Of a DNA stretch of 64,000 bases, positions 8,438 to 17,444 are shown in pieces. Made by a program: the position numbers and the translations under genes. How positions within the stretch are numbered: position 1 is the stretch's first letter; the number at the start of each line of letters is the position of its first letter. Under the pieces are notes generated by a model that saw only the letters and a list, made by a program, of their open reading frames with translations, searched no databases and had not been told where the DNA came from. This DNA is from Allopusillimonas ginsengisoli (GTDB lineage: Bacteria; Pseudomonadota; Gammaproteobacteria; Burkholderiales; Burkholderiaceae_B): NCBI GenBank assembly GCA_005239165.1, contig RAPG01000001.1, positions 124,001-188,000 on the forward strand, in the 5' to 3' direction.

Positions 8438-10005
8438 GCAACACAATAAAAGTCTTTGTTCCGCGTGACACCGCTGCCATTGCCGTCGGCGCCAATGCTG
8501 TAGCTGACGCCATTACTCAGGAAGCGGCGCACCAGCACTGTGACATTGAACTGGTGCGAAACGGTTCACGCGGCATGTTGTGGCTGGAAACACTGGTCGA
8601 AGTGGAGACGCCAACAGGTCGTATTGCCTACGGGCCCGTCGAGCCTGACGACGTACCTGGCCTGTTCAGCGCCGGCTTTCTGCAGGGCCAGCCGCACGCG
8701 CTCTGGAAAGGCCTGACCGAAGAAATTCCTTGGTTAAAAAACCAGGAGCGTCTTACCTTTGCGCGCATCGGTATCACTGACCCTCTGTCGCTGGCCGATT
8801 ATCAGGCTCACGGTGGGTTCGCTGGCCTGAACAAGGCGCTGACCATGACACCGTCAGCCATAGTCGAGGAAGTGACCGCATCAGGCCTGCGTGGCCGCGG
8901 CGGCGCAGCCTTCCCCACCGGGATTAAATGGAAAACCGTACTCGAAACCGCTTCTGAACAAAAATACATTGCCTGTAATGCCGACGAAGGTGACTCAGGC
9001 ACATTTTCAGATCGTATGTTGATGGAAGGCGACCCCTACACGCTGATCGAAGGCATGATCATCGCAGGGCTGGCCGTGCAGGCCACCTATGGTTATGTAT
9101 ACCTGCGCTCTGAGTACCCTTACGCCATTGAGACACTGGAAGAGGCCATACGGCGCGCCCGCGATGCCGGCTGGCTGGGCCAGAATGTGCGCGGCAGCGG
9201 CCGCGCCTTCGACATGGAGGTTCGCGTGGGCGCAGGCGCCTACATCTGCGGCGAAGAAACCTCAATGCTGGAAAGCCTTGAAGGCAAACGCGGCCTGGTG
9301 CGCGCCAAACCGCCACTGCCCGCCATAAAAGGCCTCTTCGGCAAACCGACTGTCATCAACAACGTCGTGTCGCTTGCTTCCGTACCCATTATTCTGGCCC
9401 GTGGCGCAGCGTTCTATCAGAATTACGGCATGGGCCGCTCAACCGGTACGCTGGCCTTCCAGCTGGCCGGCAATATACGGCATGGCGGCCTTGTAGAAAA
9501 AGCCTTTGGTGTCAGCCTGCATGAGCTGCTGTACGACTATGGCGGAGGCAGTGCAAGCGGACGGCCACTGCGGGCCGTGCAGGTTGGAGGACCTCTTGGC
9601 GCCTACCTGCCTTCTTCAAAATGGAAGGCACCGCTTGATTATGAAACCTATATCAAACTGTCGGCCATGATAGGCCATGGGGGCATCGTCGCGTTTGACG
9701 ACACGGTGGACATGGCCAGAATGGCCGAATACGCCATGGATTTCTGTGCCGTAGAGTCTTGCGGCAAATGCACACCCTGTCGTATTGGTTCGGTACGCGG
9801 CGCAGAGGTTATTCAGAAGATTCGCAACAACGACCAGCGTGAAACCCAAGTGATGTTGCTGCGCGACCTGTGCGACACCATGATGGCCGGTTCGCTCTGC
9901 GCCCTGGGGGGTATGACGCCATACCCTGTCCTTTCCGCTCTGGAGTATTTTCCAGAAGATTTCGGCCTGCCCTCTTCCGAGGTTGCCGGCACACAGATCG
10001 CCTGA
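8434..10005 (+). CDS. fdsB: NAD-dependent formate dehydrogenase beta subunit
   Basis: 523 residues. The NADH- and FMN-binding diaphorase subunit, homologous to NuoF. It takes electrons through the Fe-S chain and reduces NAD+. Seen: the flavin/nucleotide loops GRGGAAFPTGIKW and GEETSMLESLEGKRG, and the [4Fe-4S] motif CAVESCGKCTPCRIG near residue 450. The N-terminal 100 residues (IKVFVPRDTAA...) are the extra domain typical of FdsB and related hydrogenase subunits. The ATG at 8434, overlapping the fdsG stop, is the correct start; an upstream in-frame ATG at 8335 lies inside fdsG. Confidence 0.95.
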   Translation: MSNTIKVFVPRDTAAIAVGANAVADAITQEAAHQHCDIELVRNGSRGMLWLETLVEVETPTGRIAYGPVEPDDVPGLFSAGFLQGQPHALWKGLTEEIPWLKNQERLTFARIGITDPLSLADYQAHGGFAGLNKALTMTPSAIVEEVTASGLRGRGGAAFPTGIKWKTVLETASEQKYIACNADEGDSGTFSDRMLMEGDPYTLIEGMIIAGLAVQATYGYVYLRSEYPYAIETLEEAIRRARDAGWLGQNVRGSGRAFDMEVRVGAGAYICGEETSMLESLEGKRGLVRAKPPLPAIKGLFGKPTVINNVVSLASVPIILARGAAFYQNYGMGRSTGTLAFQLAGNIRHGGLVEKAFGVSLHELLYDYGGGSASGRPLRAVQVGGPLGAYLPSSKWKAPLDYETYIKLSAMIGHGGIVAFDDTVDMARMAEYAMDFCAVESCGKCTPCRIGSVRGAEVIQKIRNNDQRETQVMLLRDLCDTMMAGSLCALGGMTPYPVLSALEYFPEDFGLPSSEVAGTQIA

Positions 10006-10016
10006 CGGAGGCCACC

Positions 10017-13016
10017 ATGCTTGAGACCATCGCCCGACGTGACCGTGATTTTGGCACCCCGGCATCAACACAAACCACCTATGTACGCCTCACTATCGAC
10101 GGCATTGCCATCGATGTGCCCGAAGGCAGTTCGGTCATGCGCGCCGCAGCAGAAGCCGGTATCAACATACCCAAGCTGTGCGCCTCTGACAACCTGGAGG
10201 CATTTGGCTCCTGCCGGCTGTGTCTGGTTCAGATAGAAGGACGCCGGGGTTATCCGGCCTCCTGCACCACGCCCGTCGAGGACGGCATGGTGATTCACAC
10301 CGAAAACCAAAAACTGCATGAACTGCGGCGTGGCGTGATGGAGCTGTATATCTCTGATCACCCGCTAGACTGCCTGACGTGCCCGGCCAACGGTGATTGC
10401 GAGCTGCAGGACATGGCCGGTGTGGTGGGGCTGCGCAATGTGCGCTATGGTTTTGAAGGTGCCAACCACCTGAATGACACACCAGACACATCCAATCCTT
10501 ACTTTACCTACGACCCTGCAAAATGTATTGTCTGCAGCCGCTGCGTGCGGGCCTGTGACGAGGTTCAGGGTACGTTTGCCCTGACGGTGGATGGCCGTGG
10601 ATTTGCCTCGCGCATTACGGCGGGTCAGAACGACGGATTTTTGGGCAGTGAGTGCGTCTCGTGTGGCGCCTGTGTGCAGGCCTGCCCCACGTCTTCGCTG
10701 ATGGAAAACTCCGTCATAGAACAAGGCCTTGGCGAACACTCCGTCATTACTACCTGCGCGTATTGTGGTGTAGGCTGCGCATTCAAAGTCGACATGAAGG
10801 GCCAGGAAGTCGTACGCATGGTGCCCTGGAAAGACGGCAAGGCCAACCGTGGCCATTCATGTGTCAAAGGCCGGTTTGCCTGGGGTTATGCTACCCACAA
10901 AGACCGCATGACCAAACCCATGATACGCAGCCACATTTCTGAACCCTGGCGCGAAGTCAGCTGGGACGAGGCGATCAACTACGCTGCGTCAGAGATTCGC
11001 CGCATCCAGAACAAGTATGGCCGCGACTCGGTCGGCGGCATTACCTCTTCTCGTTGCACCAACGAAGAAACTTACCTGGTACAAAAACTGGTACGTGCCG
11101 CATTTGGCACCAATAACGTCGACACCTGCGCCCGTGTGTGCCACTCGCCAACCGGCTATGGGCTCAAGACAACCATAGGCGAATCTGCCGGCACGCAAAC
11201 ATTCGATTCGGTCATGCATACCGACGTGATCATATTGATGGGTGCCAACCCCAGTGCAGCGCACCCTGTGTTTGCATCGCGTCTGAAGCGCCGTCTGCGA
11301 GAGGGAGCAAAACTTATTGTTATTGATCCGCGCCGCATAGAACTGGTGCAAGCACCCCACGTCAAGGCAGACTTCCATCTTCCGGTACGGCCTGGCACAA
11401 ACACAGCCCTGCTTACCTGCATGGCACACGTTATCGCCACTGAGGGGCTGATCGACGAGGCCTTTGTCGCCGAGCGCTGCGAAGCCGAAGACTTCGAGCA
11501 CTGGCGTGAGTTTGTGGCTCGCCCCGAGTATTCACCGGAAGCCATGGAAAGCGAAACCGGCGTTCCCGCCGCCGACGTTCGCGGTGCTGCACGTCTGTTC
11601 GCCACCCACGGCAACGGCTCTATTTATTATGGTCTTGGCGTCACTGAACATAGTCAGGGTTCGACAACAGTTATGGCTATCGCCAACCTTGCCATGGCAA
11701 CCGGCAACTATGGGCGCGAAGGCGTTGGCGTCAACCCACTGCGCGGACAGAACAACGTTCAGGGGTCTTGCGACATGGGCTCCTTCCCGCATGAGCTGCC
11801 CGGCTATCGTCATGTGTCTGACGACGCCGTGCGGCATCAGTTTGAGCAAGACTGGGGGGTTACCCTGCAGGCCGAGCCTGGTCTGCGCCTGCCCAATATG
11901 TTTGACGCTGCAATCGGTGGATCATTCAAGGGGCTGTATTGCCAGGGCGAAGATATCGTCCAGTCTGACCCCAATACACAGCATGTGGCGGCAGCGCTTG
12001 CAGCCATGGAGTGCGTCATTATTCAGGACATCTTCCTGAACGAAACGGCAAAATATGCGCATGTATTCCTGCCAGGCTCGTCCTTTCTTGAAAAAGACGG
12101 CACTTTCACCAATGCCGAGCGCCGCGTCTCGCGTGTACGCAAAGTGATGGAGCCCATGGGCGGACTGGGCGACTGGGAAGCTACCTGCGCACTGTCCAAT
12201 GCCTTGGGTTATCCCATGCAATACAGCCATCCTTCACAAATCATGGATGAGATCGCCCGTCTGACCCCCACATTCACTGGCGTGTCGTTTGACAAAATCG
12301 ATGCCCTGGGTGGAAGTGTGCAATGGCCATGCAATGAAGATGCCCCCGATGGCACGCCCATCATGCACGTTGATACCTTCGTGCGTGGCAAGGGACGCTT
12401 CATGATCACCAAGTATGTGCCCAGCGACGAACGCAGTACACGAAAGTTTCCGCTGCTACTCACCACTGGCCGCACCCTCACGCAATACAATGTGGGTGCG
12501 CAGACACGACGCACATCCAATGTGCTCTGGCACGACGAAGACCTCCTCGAAATGCATCCCCACGATGCCGAAGACCGGGGCATTCAGTCGGGCGACATGG
12601 TGGCGATTGCCAGTCGAGCTGGCGAAACTGTATTGCGGGCAGATGTTACCGACCGCGTCCAGCCTGGCGTCCTCTACACTACTTTCCATTTCCCCGAATC
12701 GGGAGCCAACGTTGTCACGACCGACAGCACCGACTGGGCGACTGATTGCCCCGAATACAAGGTCACGGCCGTACAGGCCCGCCGGGTTACCGAGCCCTCG
12801 GCCTGGCAGGCTCAATGGTCACGATTCAGCGATGTTCAGACCCAGCTGCTTGAACAGCGCATACGTGAAGGCGACGCCATTTCCAAAGCGGCACCCGGGC
12901 CGACGGTAAGGCCGGCGAAACAAAAGGAAAAAATAACTGTGGACGCATCTGCCGCAAAGGCACGTCAATCTGAGACTGACGCACGGACAACACCTGCGCT
13001 CGCTTCGGAAAGCTGA
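10017..13016 (+). CDS. fdsA: NAD-dependent formate dehydrogenase alpha (catalytic) subunit
   Basis: 999 residues. It oxidises formate to CO2 at a bis-molybdopterin guanine dinucleotide molybdenum centre. Domains in order: a [2Fe-2S] ferredoxin domain (Cys 55, 66, 69, 83), a His/3-Cys NuoG-type cluster (His115, Cys119, 122, 128), a double [4Fe-4S] ferredoxin domain (Cys 170-180 and 213-223), the catalytic-domain [4Fe-4S] cluster (Cys 247, 250, 254, 282), and the molybdopterin oxidoreductase fold. The predicted Mo ligand is Cys375 with neighbouring His376 in CARVCHSPT, as in known FdsA. The ATG at 10017 follows a GGAGG; 11 bases after fdsB. The final 60 residues are low-complexity and poorly conserved. 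Confidence 0.97.
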   Translation: MLETIARRDRDFGTPASTQTTYVRLTIDGIAIDVPEGSSVMRAAAEAGINIPKLCASDNLEAFGSCRLCLVQIEGRRGYPASCTTPVEDGMVIHTENQKLHELRRGVMELYISDHPLDCLTCPANGDCELQDMAGVVGLRNVRYGFEGANHLNDTPDTSNPYFTYDPAKCIVCSRCVRACDEVQGTFALTVDGRGFASRITAGQNDGFLGSECVSCGACVQACPTSSLMENSVIEQGLGEHSVITTCAYCGVGCAFKVDMKGQEVVRMVPWKDGKANRGHSCVKGRFAWGYATHKDRMTKPMIRSHISEPWREVSWDEAINYAASEIRRIQNKYGRDSVGGITSSRCTNEETYLVQKLVRAAFGTNNVDTCARVCHSPTGYGLKTTIGESAGTQTFDSVMHTDVIILMGANPSAAHPVFASRLKRRLREGAKLIVIDPRRIELVQAPHVKADFHLPVRPGTNTALLTCMAHVIATEGLIDEAFVAERCEAEDFEHWREFVARPEYSPEAMESETGVPAADVRGAARLFATHGNGSIYYGLGVTEHSQGSTTVMAIANLAMATGNYGREGVGVNPLRGQNNVQGSCDMGSFPHELPGYRHVSDDAVRHQFEQDWGVTLQAEPGLRLPNMFDAAIGGSFKGLYCQGEDIVQSDPNTQHVAAALAAMECVIIQDIFLNETAKYAHVFLPGSSFLEKDGTFTNAERRVSRVRKVMEPMGGLGDWEATCALSNALGYPMQYSHPSQIMDEIARLTPTFTGVSFDKIDALGGSVQWPCNEDAPDGTPIMHVDTFVRGKGRFMITKYVPSDERSTRKFPLLLTTGRTLTQYNVGAQTRRTSNVLWHDEDLLEMHPHDAEDRGIQSGDMVAIASRAGETVLRADVTDRVQPGVLYTTFHFPESGANVVTTDSTDWATDCPEYKVTAVQARRVTEPSAWQAQWSRFSDVQTQLLEQRIREGDAISKAAPGPTVRPAKQKEKITVDASAAKARQSETDARTTPALASES

Positions 13017-13042
13017 GCAGCGCACTGGAACCTGAGCAAAGC

Positions 13043-13918
13043 ATGACACCCAAGCCTGAACCCTTGCCCTACGCCTACTCCGTTGAAACCACCTCCTATG
13101 TGGGCAGTGAATCTGCTGCGGTGTTACGGATAGGCACGGGTGAGCACAGCAAGTTTCATCAAGAAAATGACAGGCTGGCCCAGGAAGTCGCGGTGGCTCT
13201 GGAGTTCAATGGCATCAGCCACGCCACGCTTCTCGCGACACCCACCGATCTCGAAGATTTCGCTTTGGGGTTTTCTCTGACCGAAGGCATTATCCGTAGC
13301 GCCAGTGATCTGTATGACATCGAACTCTCCGAACGTGCTGAAGGCATTGTCATTCAGGCTCAGATAGCCAGTGCCTGTCTGCATGAACTGAAAATGCGAC
13401 GGCGCAACCTTGCCGGGCGCACAGGTTGCGGGCTGTGCGGCATAGAGAGCCTGGATGAGGTTCGTCGCGTACTTCCGCCCGTAACGGCCCGGCACGAATG
13501 GGTATCTACGCCCGCCATTCTTGAGGCTGTGGCGCAGCTGCGCACGCAACAGCCGCTGTACCAGGAAACAGGTGCCACACACGCCGCCGGCTGGGCGTCG
13601 CTCGACGGAAGATTGCTGTACGTGCGGGAAGACGTAGGCCGGCACAATGCCCTGGACAAACTTATTGGCCACCTGTTGCGCGAGGCAATCGACCCCGCCA
13701 CAGGATTTACCGTGATATCAAGCCGTGCAAGCTTTGAGATGGTGCAGAAAGCCGCCGCCATGGGAGTATCCGCGCTTATTGCCGTATCGGCACCCACCAC
13801 GTATGCCTGTGCATTGGCCAACGACCTCAATGTCATGCTTGCAGGTTTTGCCCGCGGTAACGCGTTTACCGTTTACAGCCACCCAGAATTTCTGCTCAGT
13901 CATGGGAGTACGACTTGA
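13043..13918 (+). CDS. fdhD: Formate dehydrogenase accessory sulfurtransferase FdhD (FdsC)
   Basis: 291 residues. FdhD binds bis-MGD and passes sulfur from the cysteine desulfurase to the cofactor, producing the sulfido ligand needed for formate oxidation. The essential Cys pair is in GRTGCGLCGIESLDE near residue 130, and the C-terminal GRHNALDKLIG and SRASFEMVQKA segments are typical. In fds operons this gene is also called fdsC. It lies 26 bases after fdsA, and its TGA overlaps the TTG start of fdsD. Confidence 0.95.
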   Translation: MTPKPEPLPYAYSVETTSYVGSESAAVLRIGTGEHSKFHQENDRLAQEVAVALEFNGISHATLLATPTDLEDFALGFSLTEGIIRSASDLYDIELSERAEGIVIQAQIASACLHELKMRRRNLAGRTGCGLCGIESLDEVRRVLPPVTARHEWVSTPAILEAVAQLRTQQPLYQETGATHAAGWASLDGRLLYVREDVGRHNALDKLIGHLLREAIDPATGFTVISSRASFEMVQKAAAMGVSALIAVSAPTTYACALANDLNVMLAGFARGNAFTVYSHPEFLLSHGSTT

Positions 13919-14178
13919 ACAATATCGACCATCTCATCCGTCTGGCCAACCGCATTGGAGCATTTTTCGAAGCCATGCCGCGCCATGACGACTCAATTGA
14001 AGGCATCGCAAATCATATTCACAAATTCTGGGAACCGCGCATGCGCATCGCCATGCTGGAATTCATCGAGACAACACCAGATGGCCAGTCTGCTGAGGTG
14101 GGTCTGGACGATATCGTGCTTGAGGCACTGCTTAAAAATAGGGAGAGATTAACCCCCAAACAAACTTCGACCCTCTGA
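13915..14178 (+). CDS. fdsD: NAD-dependent formate dehydrogenase delta subunit
   Basis: 87 residues. A small protein found only in fds operons. It is thought to assist assembly or stability of the FdsABG complex rather than bind a cofactor, and it contains no Cys pairs. The sequence is typical in form (NNIDHLIRLANRIGAFFEAM ... HIHKFWEPRMRIAML). The start is a TTG at 13915 whose last two bases join the preceding fdhD stop (TTGA overlap), so expression is probably coupled to fdhD. Confidence 0.9.
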   Translation: MNNIDHLIRLANRIGAFFEAMPRHDDSIEGIANHIHKFWEPRMRIAMLEFIETTPDGQSAEVGLDDIVLEALLKNRERLTPKQTSTL

Positions 14179-14251
14179 CTATTCAGTCGCACCCATTTTT
14201 TTCTGCACTCTGTATTAATAAACGCTGCCCACTCAGCGACAAGGAGACAAC

Positions 14252-15645
14252 ATGAGCACAGATCACACGGCAGGCTTTTCAGCAAGGAACGCATAACCGC
14301 GCGTCCTGGCTTTAACCGATGGATGATCCCGCCCGCGGCACTCGCCGTACACCTATGCATAGGCCAGGCCTACGCATTTTCAGTATTCAATGGCCCTATG
14401 ACACGGCTTATCGGTATCTCGGAGTCCGCACCGGGCGACTGGGATTTGCCGACACTAGGCTGGATCTTCAGCATTGCCATCGTTTTTCTCGGGCTGTCTG
14501 CGGCGTTTGCCGGCAAGTGGCTGGAGGAAGTCGGACCGCGCAAGGCCATGTTCGTGGCCGCCTGCTGCTTCGGCGGTGGCTTTCTGGTCTCGGCAGTGGG
14601 CATTTCACTGCATCAGATATGGCTGGTCTATTTAGGGTACGGTGTGCTGGGCGGCATAGGTCTGGGCATAGGCTATGTGTCGCCTGTATCAACGCTGATT
14701 AAATGGTTTCCGGATAGACGAGGCATGGCTACCGGCATGGCCATCATGGGGTTCGGAGGCGGTGCTTTTATCGCATCACCGTTGTCGGTCGCCATGATGA
14801 ACCATTTCCACACCACCACATCGGTTGGCGTGGCTCAGACGTTTGTCGTCATGGGCGTGCTGTATTTTATTTCCATGACCATCGGTTCACTGGCCGTGCG
14901 CATTCCTGCTGCCGACTGGAAACCAGAAGGCTGGACGCCACCCGTTACACAAAATGCGATGATCACGCGCAATCATGTGCACATTGATCAGGCGCTGAAA
15001 ACACCTCAGTTCTGGTTGATCTGGTGGGCGCTATGCCTGAACGTGACTGCCGGTATTGGCGTGCTTGGTCAGGCCTCGGTCATGATCCAGGAGAGCTTCA
15101 AGGGCGGCATCACACCGGCTGCTGCGGCAGGCTTTGTCGGCGTACTCTCATTGGCCAATATGCTGGGGCGGTTTTTCTGGGCATCCGTTTCCGACTACGT
15201 GGGTCGAAAAAATACTTACTACATCTTTTTCGTTTTGGGCGCGGTGCTTTACTTTATGGTGCCTGGCATGGGGACGGCAGGTAATGTAGCGCTGTTTGTG
15301 TTGTTCTACGCCATCATCATCTCGATGTACGGGGGCGGTTTTTCAACCGTACCGGCGTACCTGGCCGATCTGTTTGGCACCCGTTTTGTGGGAGGCATCC
15401 ACGGACGCCTTCTGACGGCGTGGTCTGCAGCCGGTGTCTTCGGTCCTGTGCTGGTAAATTACATTCGCCAATACCAGGTTGACAGTGGCGTGCCGCCAGC
15501 ACAAGCCTATACCACCACCATGTACATCATGGCCGGACTACTGATCGTCGGATTTATCTGCAACATGATGGTGCGCCCGGTTGCCGTTCATCACCACATG
15601 GGCGAAGAGCAACCCGGTCTCAAGCCCGTTCTGGCCGGCGAATAA
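14252..15645 (+). CDS. OFA-family MFS transporter (formate/oxalate type), apparent frameshift near the N-terminus
   Basis: A 12-helix major facilitator of the oxalate:formate antiporter family. The long frame begins at the ATG at 14323 (MIPPAALAVHLCIGQAYAFS, 440 residues), with GPRKAMF and KWFPDRRGMATGMAIMGFG loops. The well-placed ribosome-binding site (AAGGAG) and ATG at 14252 read MSTDHTAGFSARNA and stop at 14294. The other frame reads SKERITARPGFNRW straight into MIPPAAL, which is how family members begin. So the true N-terminus is split by a one-base shortfall (or two-base excess) in the T run at 14276-14279. This may be a sequencing error, a mutation or frameshifting. It lies in the fds operon, so formate is the likely substrate. 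Confidence 0.85.
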
Positions 15646-15657
15646 AGGAGAATGACG

Positions 15658-15780
15658 ATGACAACACAAACAACTACTAGCCCGCCAGCCTTGGTGGCGG
15701 TGTTTTGGCTCTATGTAGGTATACCGCTGGTCTGGGGTATCTGGGAAACCCTGATCAAGGCAGCAGCGTTGTTTCAGTAA
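15658..15780 (+). CDS. Small single-helix membrane protein associated with the OFA transporter
   Basis: 40 residues. Begins MTTQTTTSPPALVAVFWLYV and ends KAAALFQ. One hydrophobic span (about residues 11-33, with several Trp) follows a Thr/Pro-rich N-terminus. The AGGAG at 15646-15650 sits 7 bases before this ATG; the alternative in-frame ATG at 15652 is too close. It starts 12 bases after the transporter stop and directly precedes the operon terminator. Small proteins of this form recur beside OFA-type transporters, which suggests an accessory subunit. That is recalled family knowledge plus context, and no biochemical role is shown. Confidence 0.8.
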   Translation: MTTQTTTSPPALVAVFWLYVGIPLVWGIWETLIKAAALFQ

Positions 15781-15857
15781 CCTATATGAGGTCGGGCCGG
15801 CCTGTCGCGCGGGTTCGGCCTGACCAGCACAGCCAGAAAAGCTGTAGACAAAAAAAA

Positions 15858-15888
15858 GCCGCCGTGTTTTAAATACGGCGGCTTTTTT
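15858..15888. terminator. Bidirectional intrinsic terminator after the fds operon
   Basis: GCCGCCGT (15858-15865) pairs with ACGGCGGC (15875-15882) around a 9-base loop. It is followed by six T on the + strand and preceded by a run of A, so it can also end leftward transcription of the universal stress protein gene. Confidence 0.9.
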
Positions 15889-15909
15889 GCATGACAGATT
15901 AATGCCTGA

Positions 15910-16371
15910 TCAGGAGGACTCTTTCACCCGATAGACCAGTACTGCCGTCTTGGCCAGGCTAAGCACCTTGATGGTGACACTGCCCAGCAGCAAACGTGAA
16001 AGGCCACTGCGGCCGTGACTGCCGATAAAGATCAGATCGCAATCTTCTTCTGTGGCTGTCTGCACAATGCCATCTGCCACGTTGAAGTTGGATACGGCCT
16101 TGCCCACAGCCTTGACACCCGCCGTCTCGGCCCGGTCAAGCACCGATTTAAGGTATTTTTGTGCCTGCTGTTGTGCTGTTTTATCGTAGTCTTCGTCAGT
16201 AATGGCATAGGCGGCCGCCATGCCATCAAAGCCGACCGTTGCGGCGAACGGCTGGGTGACGTATACAGCGACAATTTCTGCGCCCGTTTCACGGGCAAAG
16301 GAAACACCTTTATTAGCTGCCTGAGCCGACAGTGCAGAACCGTCAGTTGGAATTAAAATTCGTTTGAACAT
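15910..16371 (-). CDS. Universal stress protein (UspA family)
   Basis: 153 residues. A single Usp domain with the ATP-binding pattern G-x2-G-x9-G-S near the C-terminus (GSHGRSGLSRLLLGS). It begins MFKRILIPTDGSALS, the standard family start. An ATG 15 bases upstream (16386) would add MGATT. The leader holds an FNR-like box followed by a -10-like sequence at the right distance, suggesting induction by low oxygen, as known for many proteobacterial Usp genes. It converges with the fds operon terminator. Confidence 0.92.
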   Translation of the reverse strand: MFKRILIPTDGSALSAQAANKGVSFARETGAEIVAVYVTQPFAATVGFDGMAAAYAITDEDYDKTAQQQAQKYLKSVLDRAETAGVKAVGKAVSNFNVADGIVQTATEEDCDLIFIGSHGRSGLSRLLLGSVTIKVLSLAKTAVLVYRVKESS

Positions 16372-16427
16372 GGTCGTAGCCCCCATTTATTGCTTAGCCT
16401 CCGAGATTAACTGCAACTGTAATTAAT

Positions 16428-16464
16428 AACACTTGGTATATACACCTGTGCTGATATGCATCAG
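16428..16464 (-). promoter_or_regulatory. FNR/ANR-like box and -10 element upstream of the Usp gene
   Basis: CTGATATGCATCAG (16451-16464) matches TTGAT-N4-ATCAA except at the two outer bases. On the leftward strand a TATTAA-type -10 begins about 28 bases from the box centre, the class II FNR spacing. It falls between the DUF442 gene end and the Usp start. Confidence 0.4.
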
Positions 16465-16476
16465 ACAACACGCTTA

Positions 16477-16833
16477 TTATGACTTGTTCGCATGAACTTG
16501 TCGGGCGGCTTCAAATAACGTGGCGCAGCGTGCTCCCGAACGGCAATACGCCAGCACCGGCCCCGGAAGCTGCTGGAGCAACTGGGCAAAGCGTTCGACA
16601 TCGTCATAAGTCATGGCACCGCTTACAACAGGCTGGTATTCAATTTGCAAGCCTTCTGCTTGTGCGGCTTTTATCACATCAGCCGACAGAGGCTGATCAG
16701 GCCCGCCTTCAAGGTCGGGACGATTAATAATGACACTTCGAAAACCGGCGCTTGCAACGTCGGGCATATCGTCGGGCCCCAATTGCGGCGCGACCGCAAA
16801 GGTGTCGGTCAGTGCTCTGACGTCTACAGACAT
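16477..16833 (-). CDS. DUF442 / TIGR01244-type phosphatase-like or sulfurtransferase protein
   Basis: 118 residues. A small protein-tyrosine-phosphatase-like fold with the phosphate/sulfur-binding loop YCRSGARCATLFE near the C-terminus (CxxGxR, catalytic Cys followed by Arg). The same domain forms the N-terminus of beta-lactamase-hydrolase-like persulfide dioxygenases, so a role in sulfide or persulfide chemistry is possible. The N-terminus FAVAPQLGPDDMPDVASAGF is typical. AGGAG lies 8 bases before the ATG. It lies on the same strand as the Usp gene but is separated by its own promoter-like region. Confidence 0.85.
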   Translation of the reverse strand: MSVDVRALTDTFAVAPQLGPDDMPDVASAGFRSVIINRPDLEGGPDQPLSADVIKAAQAEGLQIEYQPVVSGAMTYDDVERFAQLLQQLPGPVLAYCRSGARCATLFEAARQVHANKS

Positions 16834-16928
16834 GGCGTACTCCTGCTTAATGGGCTAATAGAAAATAGTATGACGGCCCACTGAGCGATGCAAGTCCTGC
16901 TTTCAGGCGTAATTGCGATACATTACCA

Positions 16929-16975
16929 TTGACGAGAAAGGCGGCTTTCTATAAGATATATATAAAATGAATCTT
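16929..16975 (+). promoter_or_regulatory. NsrR-type operator over the promoter of the NO module
   Basis: AAGATATATAT and AAATGAATCTT form the two halves of a 23-base near-palindrome at 16953-16975, matching the pattern of known NsrR sites (AAGATGCATTT and its mirror). It overlaps the -10 (TAAGAT, 16952-16957) of a TTGACG-N17 promoter (-35 at 16929-16934) 65-85 bases before the haemoglobin gene. The third gene of the operon encodes an NsrR-like repressor, so negative autoregulation relieved by nitric oxide is likely. Confidence 0.7.
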
Positions 16976-17039
16976 TAAAGACGTTTTCACTCGAAAGCGC
17001 CTCATTCCCACTATCTCTAGGCTACCCGGAAGCTTCCTG

Positions 17040-17444
17040 ATGTCCCGATCCGAACTCTGCACCGAAGCAGAAATCAGCACACTCGTTTACACGTTTTACG
17101 ACAAAGTTCGCGCCGACCCCCTCATAGGCCCTGTTTTCAACAACGCCATCCACGACTGGGACACACACCTGGCGATCATGGTGCGGTTCTGGTCGTCGGT
17201 GCTGATTGGCAGTGGCACCTACAGTGGCGCTCCCATGCCCAAACATGTGGCCTTGCCTGGCCTGGACGCCGACATGTTCGTGCGCTGGCTTCAGCTTTTC
17301 CATGACACCACCGAAACTCTGCCAAACCGGCTGTTTGCTGAGCGCGCCGAAGAGGCCGCGCATCGCATCGCGCGCAGCCTGTGGTTTGGCTATCAAATGA
17401 ATAACAACCCCGACAGCATGCCCAAGGATCTCCATAATGGCTGA
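17040..17444 (+). CDS. Group III truncated haemoglobin
   Basis: 134 residues. Small haem protein of the truncated haemoglobin group III (trHbP) family, implicated in nitric-oxide or peroxide handling at low oxygen. Seen: LVYTFYDKVRADPLIGPVFN in the N-terminal helices, FWSSVLIGSGTYSGAPMPKH with the likely proximal-side helix, and the conserved Trp-rich C-terminus (SLWFGYQMN). Its stop region overlaps the start of NnrS (ATG at 17437), so the two are coupled. Operon with NnrS and an NsrR-like repressor, under an NsrR-type operator. Confidence 0.93.
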   Translation: MSRSELCTEAEISTLVYTFYDKVRADPLIGPVFNNAIHDWDTHLAIMVRFWSSVLIGSGTYSGAPMPKHVALPGLDADMFVRWLQLFHDTTETLPNRLFAERAEEAAHRIARSLWFGYQMNNNPDSMPKDLHNG

